From: Gammaproteobacteria bacterium
GTDB lineage: Bacteria; Pseudomonadota; Gammaproteobacteria; Pseudomonadales; UBA3067
Assembly: GCA_019090565.1 (NCBI GenBank)
Contig: JAHRVS010000316.1
Span: 1 to 6,769, forward strand
Direction of reading: 5' to 3'
Length of the DNA stretch: 6,769 bases
The notes beneath the pieces are model-generated. The model was not told the origin of the DNA and made no database searches. It saw only the letters and a list, made by a program, of their open reading frames with translations. Both the position numbers and the translations under genes were made by a program. Below, piece by piece: positions 1 through 5,132 of this stretch (its first letter is position 1; each line of letters begins with the position of its first letter).

Positions 1-147
1 AATCAAGGCTTGATTGCCGTCTCGCAGGTCAACGGCACACCACCGTGGTGCGTGCTGAATGACGGCATTTGGCCATTGCCGATCAGGCAGCATGATGGGG
101 GGGAAAGCTCGATATTTGCTAGGGTTGAAAGTAGTATGCGCGGTCAT
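1..147 (-). CDS. leuA: 2-isopropylmalate synthase (type II LeuA), N-terminal fragment cut by the left window edge
   Basis: This enzyme condenses acetyl-CoA with 2-oxoisovalerate, the first committed step of leucine synthesis, in the cytoplasm. Reading the minus strand from ATG at 147 gives 49 residues that run off base 1 in frame. They carry the family's N-terminal signature: KYRAFPPI (residues 11-18), LPDRQWP (20-26), and WCAVDLRDGNQAL (36-48). The RDG in the last motif supplies the metal- and substrate-binding face of the HMGL-like TIM barrel. The extended start before DLRDGNQ is typical of the long form (about 550-570 aa) found in Pseudomonas-like bacteria, actinobacteria and yeast. I chose ATG 147 because AGAGA lies 7 nt upstream (155-159). 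An in-frame ATG at 168 has no ribosome binding site and would add 7 residues. The gene diverges from the Lrp-type regulator. Identity is secure although about 90% of the protein lies outside the window. Confidence 0.93.
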   Translation of the reverse strand, partial: MTAHTTFNPSKYRAFPPIMLPDRQWPNAVIQHAPRWCAVDLRDGNQALI

Positions 148-333
148 TTTAATGTCTCTTTTCTGCATGGCGTTCAAGGTGTTAGTTGTAAATGAAAAGT
201 ATATAGAGTTGCAGAGGGTGATATGTTGCTAATATTGCATAGTAAAATAAAAATAAGGTGTTAATCGTCTCCTATCGGTAGTTTTTTGGTGATATATTGT
301 TCTTAAGTGTTAATTATTGATTTTGGTGGGCTT
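148..333. promoter_or_regulatory. Divergent leuA / Lrp-family regulator control region
   Basis: This 186-base AT-rich spacer must hold the outward promoters for leuA (-) and the regulator gene (+). I see no gene in it. Visible elements are two near-identical direct repeats, GGTGATATGTTG (217-228) and GGTGATATATTG (288-299). A second repeat, AAGGTGTTA, occurs at 176-184 and 255-263. A near-palindrome, TTGCTAATATTGCAT, lies at 226-240, with an AATATT core and TGC/GCA flanks, and loosely resembles an Lrp-type operator. Possible -10 boxes are TATACT (203-198, minus strand, for leuA) and TATATT (293-298, plus strand, for the regulator), but neither has a convincing -35 box at the right spacing. 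Lrp-family regulators commonly bind AT-rich DNA next to their own gene, so autoregulation is plausible but inferred. Confidence 0.4.
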
Positions 334-801
334 ATGGATCGCATAGACAGGAATATTTTACAGGTCTTACAAAAAGAGGGGCGTATCTCAAACCTTGATC
401 TGGCTGAGAAAACGGCTTTGTCAGCATCGCCATGCTCCCGCCGGGTTAAGCGCTTAGAAGATGACGGATTTGTGTCATCTTATGTAGCGCGATTGAATCC
501 CGATGCGCTAGGTCTTAAGTTAATGGCAATGATACAAATCAGCCTTGACCGACATACCCCAGAGCGTTTTGAAGATTTTGAACAGAAAGTAAGCGCATTT
601 GAAGAGGTTATGGAGTGTTATCTTATTACCGGTCAGCAAGCTGATTATCTTCTTAAGGTGATAGTGCCGGATATGGACTATTATCAGGAGTTTTTATTGG
701 GAAAATTGACGCGCATAGAAGGGGTTACGGGCGTGCATTCTAGCTTTGTGATGCGTAAAGTGATTGACTCAACGGCTTTACCTATGCAACATTTTGAGTG
801 A
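334..801 (+). CDS. Lrp/AsnC-family transcriptional regulator
   Basis: This is a DNA-binding protein of the leucine-responsive/asparagine regulator family. Such proteins form dimers to octamers and usually respond to an amino acid. The 155 residues show the usual order. An N-terminal winged helix-turn-helix occupies residues 1-50, starting MDRIDRNIL and including LAEKTALS and the recognition helix around SRRVKRLE (35-42). A linker strand follows, then the RAM effector/oligomerisation domain (about 65-142) with the glycine-containing ligand-site segment ITGQQADYLL (98-107). The ending STALP (146-150) is typical. I start at ATG 334 because the family begins with this D-x-I-D-x-x-I-L helix; GGTGGG lies just upstream. 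A GTG at 307 would add 9 atypical residues and has no ribosome binding site. It diverges from leuA and lies 57 nt upstream of the ump operon, so either could be a target. The effector cannot be read from sequence. Confidence 0.92.
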   Translation: MDRIDRNILQVLQKEGRISNLDLAEKTALSASPCSRRVKRLEDDGFVSSYVARLNPDALGLKLMAMIQISLDRHTPERFEDFEQKVSAFEEVMECYLITGQQADYLLKVIVPDMDYYQEFLLGKLTRIEGVTGVHSSFVMRKVIDSTALPMQHFE

Positions 802-847
802 TTCAAAAATTTGCCAAAGGCTAAAGAAAGCCTGTCAGTGTTTTGAA

Positions 848-855
848 AAGGAGGG
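848..855 (+). promoter_or_regulatory. Strong Shine-Dalgarno that fixes the umpA TTG start
   Basis: AAGGAGGG lies 3 nt before the TTG at 859, a near-perfect match to the anti-Shine-Dalgarno sequence. It makes the TTG the likely start of the first DUF1538 gene rather than a later ATG inside the first hydrophobic region. No clear promoter is visible in the 57-nt gap after the Lrp-family gene, so transcription may begin there unseen or read through from that gene. Confidence 0.75.
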
Positions 856-858
856 CGT

Positions 859-1596
859 TTGAAAGATCTGCTGAACCACTTCTGGGTATTAATGCTTTCA
901 TGCGGCCGAGATTTGCTGCCGATTATTCTGGTGATTGGATTTTTTCAAGTGCTTGTTGTTCAGCAGCCTATCGATAACTTTATTGGGATCATTTCGGGCA
1001 CCTTACTAGTGGTGACGGGGCTGGCATTTTTTCTTATGGGTTTGGAGCTGAGCTTATTCCCCGTGGGCGAAACCATGGCCAATGCACTGGCCAAAAAAGG
1101 CAGTGTGTTGTGGCTTGTGGCTTTTGCTTTTGCCTTGGGTTTTGGAACAACCGTGGCCGAACCCACCTTGATAGCTATTTCCGACGAGGCGGCATACGTG
1201 GCGGCCACTAGCGGTATTATCGAAAATACCGAGTCGGGAAAAGATACTTACTCTTTGGGTCTGCGTTATACCGTTGCCTTTTCGGTGGGGTTGGCCATAG
1301 TCATTGGCGTTTTGCGCATTCTAAAGGGTTGGCCCATTCACTTTATGATTGCCGGTGGTTATGGGTTAGTGATTATTATGACAAATTTTGCACCAGAGGA
1401 AATTATTGGTATCGCATATGATTCAGGTGGTGTAACAACGTCAACCATCACCGTACCTTTGGTCACTGCGCTAGGGATTGGCTTGGCTTCGGCTATTCAA
1501 GGACGCAACCCTATGCTTGATGGCTTTGGCCTGATAGCTTTTGCCTCCTTGACGCCAATCATCTTTGTTATGGCCTATGGGATAGTCCTGTCATGA
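859..1596 (+). CDS. umpA: DUF1538 membrane protein, first partner of a UmpAB-type cation/proton antiporter
   Basis: This is a polytopic inner-membrane protein of 245 aa from the DUF1538 family. I recall that a Halomonas DUF1538 gene pair, named umpAB, was reported to act as a two-component Na+(Li+,K+)/H+ antiporter needing both proteins; I transfer that role by family and gene pairing only. About six hydrophobic segments are visible, near residues 19-35, 43-68, 83-106, 136-154, 160-176 and 222-244. Conserved polar motifs sit within or beside them: GLELSLFPVGE (61-71), TTVAEP (97-102), YDSGGVTTSTITVP (187-200) and DGFGLIAFASLTP (221-233). The charged Glu101 and Asp188 among hydrophobic residues are candidates for ion coupling. 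The start is TTG with a strong Shine-Dalgarno. The stop overlaps the umpB start by 4 nt (ATGA), indicating translational coupling. The family call is firm; the substrate is inferred. Confidence 0.85.
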   Translation: MKDLLNHFWVLMLSCGRDLLPIILVIGFFQVLVVQQPIDNFIGIISGTLLVVTGLAFFLMGLELSLFPVGETMANALAKKGSVLWLVAFAFALGFGTTVAEPTLIAISDEAAYVAATSGIIENTESGKDTYSLGLRYTVAFSVGLAIVIGVLRILKGWPIHFMIAGGYGLVIIMTNFAPEEIIGIAYDSGGVTTSTITVPLVTALGIGLASAIQGRNPMLDGFGLIAFASLTPIIFVMAYGIVLS

Positions 1597-2399
1597 GTGC
1601 GCTCTTTTCTTTTTTCCCAGTGTTCTTGAGTACTCTTCTGGATGTGTTGCCGATTGCACTGGTGATTGTGTTCTTTCAGTTCGCCGTCATTCGTCGAAAA
1701 TTCCCCGAAGTGCGAAAGGTCATTATGGGCATGCTTTTCGTGCTATTTGGGATGACTTTGTTTTTACTTGGCCTAGAGCAAGCCCTGTTCCCAATTGGCA
1801 GGTTAATGGCGGAGCAACTCACCGCTCCAGAATTAATTAACGCATCTCAAGCTAGTCTCGGCCTAGATGGGGAAGACGGTACCATTGATTGGCGAGCTTA
1901 TTACTGGGTTTATATTTTTGCATTTGCTATTGGTGCCAGCACCACAATTGCTGAGCCGGCATTGACCGTCGTAGCAGGTAAAGCAAATCAGATATCGGGT
2001 GGCACCATCAGTAATTGGGGCTTGCGTATAGCGGTTGCTATCGGTGTGGCGGTGGGCATCACTCTAGGGTGTTATCGGATCGTGACAGGCCTGCCCGTCC
2101 ATTATTTTATTATTGCCGGATACGCATTAGTGGTGTTGCAAACATTGCGTGCACCCCGAGCAATTATTGCTCTGGCCTATGACTCTGGAGGCGTGACGAC
2201 GTCTACGGTTACGGTTCCCTTGGTCGCAGCCCTCGGGCTGGGGCTTGCAGAGTCGGTACCGGGAAGAGAGCCGATGATTGACGGCTTTGGTCTTATCGCT
2301 TTTGCTAGTTTATTCCCCATTGCCAGTGTGCTTGCCTATGCACAATTCACTGAGTATCTGGCTCACCGTAAAAATCAAATTCACCTGGATGAGAATTAG
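1593..2399 (+). CDS. umpB: DUF1538 membrane protein, second partner of a UmpAB-type cation/proton antiporter
   Basis: This 268-aa inner-membrane protein is clearly paralogous to the preceding one. It repeats all the same blocks: GLEQALFPIGR (60-70), TTIAEP (117-122), YDSGGVTTSTVTVP (196-209) and DGFGLIAFASL (230-240). The two proteins therefore probably form a heterodimer with pseudo-symmetric halves. It differs in having a hydrophilic insert of about 20 residues (about 78-100) between the second and third membrane segments. It also lacks the acidic stretch that the first partner carries after its TTVAEP motif. The C-terminus ends in a short polar tail of about 17 residues. The start ATG overlaps the umpA stop. 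The stop codon overlaps the AGGAG Shine-Dalgarno of the downstream PII-like gene (2398-2402), so all downstream genes look coupled to it. The antiporter role follows the same family-level argument as for its partner. Confidence 0.85.
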   Translation: MSALFSFFPVFLSTLLDVLPIALVIVFFQFAVIRRKFPEVRKVIMGMLFVLFGMTLFLLGLEQALFPIGRLMAEQLTAPELINASQASLGLDGEDGTIDWRAYYWVYIFAFAIGASTTIAEPALTVVAGKANQISGGTISNWGLRIAVAIGVAVGITLGCYRIVTGLPVHYFIIAGYALVVLQTLRAPRAIIALAYDSGGVTTSTVTVPLVAALGLGLAESVPGREPMIDGFGLIAFASLFPIASVLAYAQFTEYLAHRKNQIHLDEN

Positions 2400-2408
2400 G
2401 AGTTCCCT

Positions 2409-2759
2409 ATGCACTTTAAATTAATCTTGGCCTTTGTCGAAGACAAAACAACCAATAAAATAATGAAAGCTGCCCGTAAAGCCGGCGCAACGGGTGCGAC
2501 GGTTATTAATAATGCTCGGGGTGAAGGGGTAGAAAGAAACAAAACGTTCTTTGGTATGTCGCTAGAATCCCAGCGTGATGTGTTGATGTTTTTGGTGGAA
2601 GAGCACTTGTGTAAGAAAATACTGGAAAGGATCTCGGAAGTAGGGCAGTTTGATGAGCGCCCAGGAAGTGGTATTGCCATTCAGATAGACGTCGAAGATG
2701 CCGTCGGAGTTAAACATCAAATGGATCAAATTGTTGAGGTGGTGGGAGATGAGTTATGA
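2409..2759 (+). CDS. PII-like signalling protein linked to the DUF1538 transporter
   Basis: This is a 116-aa soluble protein of the PII/PII-like superfamily. Members form trimers with a ferredoxin-like fold and regulate transporters or enzymes through a flexible T-loop after binding nucleotides. Visible features are the first strand FKLILAFV (3-10), helix 1, the segment GATGATVINNARGEG (26-40) leading into a T-loop of roughly residues 38-56, strand RDVLMFLVEE (56-65), and the B-loop-like ERPGSGIAIQI (83-93), where canonical PII has a GDGKI-type motif. The protein contains no tyrosine, so GlnD-type uridylylation of a T-loop tyrosine is excluded, and it is unlikely to be GlnB or GlnK. It starts at ATG 2409, 6 nt after AGGAG, and its stop overlaps the CBS gene start. 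Its position immediately after umpB suggests that it gates the transporter. The ligand is unknown. Confidence 0.85.
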   Translation: MHFKLILAFVEDKTTNKIMKAARKAGATGATVINNARGEGVERNKTFFGMSLESQRDVLMFLVEEHLCKKILERISEVGQFDERPGSGIAIQIDVEDAVGVKHQMDQIVEVVGDEL

Positions 2760-3187
2760 GTGAACATAAGCTAATTCAAGTGCGAGAGATCATGAAAAGT
2801 AAATTCTTCATGGTTGATGGGCTTATGACAGTAGAAGAAGCTATTTTGAAAATGCGTGATGAGGGGGCCAGACCCCTTATTGTCAGTAAAAGGCATGTCC
2901 ACGATGAGCTGGGTATGGTGTTGTTAGGTGATATTGCGCGCAAAGTGCTAGCGAAAGATAGACCACCAAAGCGCGTAAACTTATATGAAATTATGAACAA
3001 ACCGGTTATAACAGTATCACCGGATATGGATGTTCGCTACTGTGCACGTTTGTTTGAACGCCATGACCTTTCTCATGCACCCGTAATCGAAGGTGGTGAG
3101 GTTGTGGGGGTGATCAGTATGCCTCAAATGGTATTAAACGGACTGGCAAGCATCGGGATAAGCGACGAACAGGGCAAAGAGGCCTAG
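2756..3187 (+). CDS. Two-CBS-domain protein, probable adenine-nucleotide sensor of the ump operon
   Basis: This 143-aa protein consists almost entirely of a tandem CBS (Bateman) module. CBS1 covers about residues 8-65 (REIMKSKFFMV near the start, then GMVLLGDIARKVL). CBS2 covers about 76-130 (YEIMNKPVITVSPDMDV, then SHAPVIEGGEVVGVIS). Bateman modules typically bind AMP, ADP, ATP or other adenosine ligands and change conformation to control an attached or partner protein. There is no membrane segment, signal peptide or catalytic domain, so it should act in trans in the cytoplasm. The ATG overlaps the preceding stop by 4 nt. As the last gene of the operon after two membrane subunits and a PII-like protein, it is most simply read as a second regulatory input to the transporter. 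The domain call is firm; ligand and target are inferred. Confidence 0.88.
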   Translation: MSEHKLIQVREIMKSKFFMVDGLMTVEEAILKMRDEGARPLIVSKRHVHDELGMVLLGDIARKVLAKDRPPKRVNLYEIMNKPVITVSPDMDVRYCARLFERHDLSHAPVIEGGEVVGVISMPQMVLNGLASIGISDEQGKEA

Positions 3188-3209
3188 CAGGCAGCTTAAG
3201 GATGGCCTC

Positions 3210-3259
3210 AAAAATAAAAACGGTACCGAGAGGGCCGTTGTTCACGGGTCTCGGTACCG
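3210..3259 (-). terminator. Intrinsic terminator facing the minus strand, with no minus-strand gene upstream
   Basis: A perfect 11-bp inverted repeat pairs CGGTACCGAGA (3221-3231) with TCTCGGTACCG (3249-3259). A smaller CCGT/ACGG stem nests inside (3235-3238 with 3244-3247) around a 5-nt loop. Read on the minus strand, the hairpin is followed by TTTTTATTTTT (3220-3210), a textbook U-tract. Read on the plus strand, it is followed only by AAAAGG, so it is a poor terminator for the ump operon that ends 22 nt upstream of the U-tract. A palindromic stem may still slow plus-strand RNA polymerase or protect the mRNA 3' end. Confidence 0.6.
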
Positions 3260-3265
3260 AAAAGG

Positions 3266-3342
3266 TTTAACGGCTTTCCTCGCTGGGGGACGACTGTTTC
3301 CGTTAAAGGTCATTCTAGAGGCCGCCGAGCCTCATGGGAATG
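3266..3342. other. Two further inverted repeats in the ump-synthetase spacer
   Basis: TTTAACGG (3266-3273) pairs with CCGTTAAA (3300-3307) around a 26-nt loop. Just beyond, CATTC (3311-3315) pairs with GAATG (3338-3342), enclosing GAGGC/GCCTC (3318-3322 with 3329-3333) and a 6-nt loop. Together with the adjacent 3221-3259 hairpin, this gives three consecutive potential stem-loops in about 120 bases, all in non-coding DNA. No ORF or recognised RNA family fits. It could be a structured 3' untranslated region of the ump operon, the body of a small RNA read from the minus strand, or chance. Confidence 0.35.
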
Positions 3343-3382
3343 TGGCAAATTGACGCATAGCTTAAGTTTGGCTCGTCTGTCT

Positions 3383-3458
3383 TATAGTGGGCTGGGCACT
3401 TTGCGTTTTACCTATCTGTTATTGATTTTCATTGCACTTAAGGGCCTGTAGCCCACTA
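3383..3458 (+). promoter_or_regulatory. Leader region of the acyl-CoA synthetase gene, with long inverted repeat and possible -10 box
   Basis: TAGTGGGCT (3385-3393) is the exact reverse complement of AGCCCACTA (3450-3458). The stem extends inward through GGGC/GCCT (3394-3397 with 3444-3447) and CTT/AAG. TATAGT (3383-3388) is a good -10 match but has no convincing -35 hexamer 16-18 bases upstream. An alternative is TTGCAC (3432-3437) with TAAAAT (3457-3462), though its 19-base spacer is long. If TATAGT is the true -10, the left arm lies outside the RNA and the repeat would act as DNA, for example as a looping operator. If transcription starts further upstream, it would be a hairpin leader. Confidence 0.3.
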
Positions 3459-3497
3459 AAATGAAATAGAGTTTGGATCATAAAAAGGAATAATAAT

Positions 3498-5057
3498 ATG
3501 TATCTTAGCCAATGTGTTAAGCGCGCCGCGCAAGTCAGTGGTAATCAGCCAGCAAGTAAATTTGGGTCTCGAACAACTACCTGGAATCAATTCAAAAGCA
3601 GAATTCAATGTCTAGCGGGGGGCATGCAACAGCTAGGCCTTTCTCTAGGAGATCGCGCTGCCGTATTATCTTTAAATAGTAATCGCTATTTGGAGCTGTT
3701 TTTCGCCATACCTTGGGCTGGGGCGGTGGTGGTGCCAATTAATATTCGTTTAGCCGCACCCGAAATATTATTTACTTTAAACGATTCCGAAACCGAACTA
3801 CTTGTGGTGGATGACGCCTTCGCACAAATGTTGCCCGCACTCGAAGGGAAGATGAATACGGTCAAAAATATCATTTTTGCCGGCGAGGGTGAAACGCCAA
3901 AAGGGTGTATTAACTACGAAGAACTTATCGCAAAAAGCAAACCTGTCGAAGATGCTGAGCGTGGAGGGGATGACATTGCCGGTTTGTTTTATACCGGCGG
4001 TACAACAGGGCGCTCAAAGGGGGTGATGCTTACCCACGATAACCTCGTGAGTAATGCCTTGAACGTGACACCCTTTATGAAGTTTGATGAAACATCGGTG
4101 TATTTGCATGTGGCGCCTATGTTTCATCTTGCTGACTGTGCTTCAACCTTTGCGCTCACGATGGCCGCAGGCACCCATACATTTTTGCCTAAATTTGATC
4201 CACAAGAAACGCTTCAAATCATTCAAGATAAAGACGTATCGGTATGCTTGCTCGTTCCGACCATGGTGAATATGTTGGTGAATTTTCCTGATATTGGCAA
4301 TTATGACATGTCGAGTTTAAAGACCATTCTTTATGGGGCCTCTCCGATGCCTGAGGCGGTCTTGTTACGGGCGATGGAGCTATTTCCAAACTGTGAATTT
4401 AAGCAGGGTTATGGCATGACGGAAACATCTCCGGTAATGACCTTTCTTGATTCCAAATACCATGTCACAGAGGGCCCTAATAGTGGGAAATTAAAGTCAG
4501 CAGGGTGCGCAGCTTATGGGGTGGAAATTCTAGTCGTTGATGAAAACGATAAAGAGTTGCCTCGTGGTGAGGTCGGCGAGGTCATTGCTCGTGGCCCGAA
4601 TGTGATGCAGGGCTACTGGAAGATGCCAGAGGTGACGGCTGAAACGTTGCGCAATGGTTGGATGCATACTGGTGACATGGCTTACATGGATGATGAGGGG
4701 TTTATTTATATTGTAGATCGCAATAAAGACATGATTATCTCTGGTGGTGAGAACGTGTATTCCACTGAAACAGAGCAAGCCGTCTATCAGCATTCGGCCG
4801 TGCAGGAGTGTGCAGTGATTGGTATCCCGCACAAAGAGTGGGGCGAGTTGGTCCATGCTGTGGTGGTATTTAAGCCTGGCCAGACAGCCACAGAAGACGA
4901 GCTAAAAGCGCATTGTGCCAGTTTGATCGCCGGCTTTAAATGCCCTCGATCTTGGGAGTTTAGAGCAGAACCTTTACCGATGAGTGGGGCGGGTAAAATA
5001 CTGAAAACCGAGTTAAGGGCACCTTATTGGGGGGACAAAAATAAAGGCGTAAACTAA
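3498..5057 (+). CDS. AMP-forming acyl-CoA synthetase (fatty-acid--CoA ligase-like)
   Basis: This 519-aa cytoplasmic enzyme of the adenylate-forming (ANL) superfamily activates a carboxylic acid with ATP to an acyl-AMP and then to an acyl-CoA. All core motifs are intact: the phosphate-binding loop YTGGTTGRSKGV (165-176), YGMTET (305-310), TGD (391-393), the hinge region DRNKDMIISGGENVY (407-421), and the C-terminal GKILKTELR (499-507) with catalytic Lys500. Length and motif spacing match FadD13-like medium- or long-chain ligases, but the substrate cannot be read from sequence; an aromatic or branched acid is possible. ATG 3498 is preceded by AAGGA at 8-nt spacing. It stands alone, separated by 310 bases from the ump operon and converging on msrQ, so it is probably a single-gene transcription unit. 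Confidence 0.9.
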   Translation: MYLSQCVKRAAQVSGNQPASKFGSRTTTWNQFKSRIQCLAGGMQQLGLSLGDRAAVLSLNSNRYLELFFAIPWAGAVVVPINIRLAAPEILFTLNDSETELLVVDDAFAQMLPALEGKMNTVKNIIFAGEGETPKGCINYEELIAKSKPVEDAERGGDDIAGLFYTGGTTGRSKGVMLTHDNLVSNALNVTPFMKFDETSVYLHVAPMFHLADCASTFALTMAAGTHTFLPKFDPQETLQIIQDKDVSVCLLVPTMVNMLVNFPDIGNYDMSSLKTILYGASPMPEAVLLRAMELFPNCEFKQGYGMTETSPVMTFLDSKYHVTEGPNSGKLKSAGCAAYGVEILVVDENDKELPRGEVGEVIARGPNVMQGYWKMPEVTAETLRNGWMHTGDMAYMDDEGFIYIVDRNKDMIISGGENVYSTETEQAVYQHSAVQECAVIGIPHKEWGELVHAVVVFKPGQTATEDELKAHCASLIAGFKCPRSWEFRAEPLPMSGAGKILKTELRAPYWGDKNKGVN

Positions 5058-5071
5058 CGGATTGGTACTGA

Positions 5072-5132
5072 TGCGGGCTACAACGCTGAAGAGCAGCTCT
5101 AAAAGTGCTGCTCTTCAGCGTTGTAGCCCGCA
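5072..5132. terminator. Perfect 26-bp hairpin between convergent genes, probable bidirectional terminator
   Basis: Bases 5072-5097 are the exact reverse complement of 5107-5132, with a 9-nt loop (TCTAAAAGT). The hairpin begins 14 nt after the acyl-CoA synthetase stop and ends one base before the msrQ stop codon (5133-5135). Its position between convergent genes argues for shared termination. The flanks are not classical: on the plus strand a short GGTTTTC follows at 5137-5143, and on the minus strand there is no T-tract. A stem this long with no mismatch could also be a REP-like or mobile palindromic element. Confidence 0.6.

Noticed and set aside
10..195. Plus-strand open frame of 61 codons at the left edge
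   Set aside because: It is antisense to the unmistakable LeuA N-terminus on the minus strand and has no homology-like features or ribosome binding site.
818..833. Small hairpin AGGCT-AAAGAA-AGCCT between the Lrp-family gene and umpA
   Set aside because: It has only a 5-bp stem and the T-rich stretch starts 7 bases later, so I could not support it as a terminator of the regulator transcript.
2409..2759. Naming the PII-like gene glnB or glnK
   Set aside because: It lacks the T-loop tyrosine and the canonical B-loop, and its neighbours are a DUF1538 pair and a CBS protein, not amtB or glutamine synthesis genes.
3260..3310. Resemblance of CGAGGAAAGCC (minus strand) to the GAGGAAAGUCC motif of RNase P RNA
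   Set aside because: Only the short core matches, the following conserved bases differ, and there is no room for a full-length RNase P RNA.
4530..4856. 108-codon minus-strand open frame inside the acyl-CoA synthetase gene
   Set aside because: It lies wholly antisense to a well-supported motif-rich coding region and has no recognisable domain or ribosome binding site.
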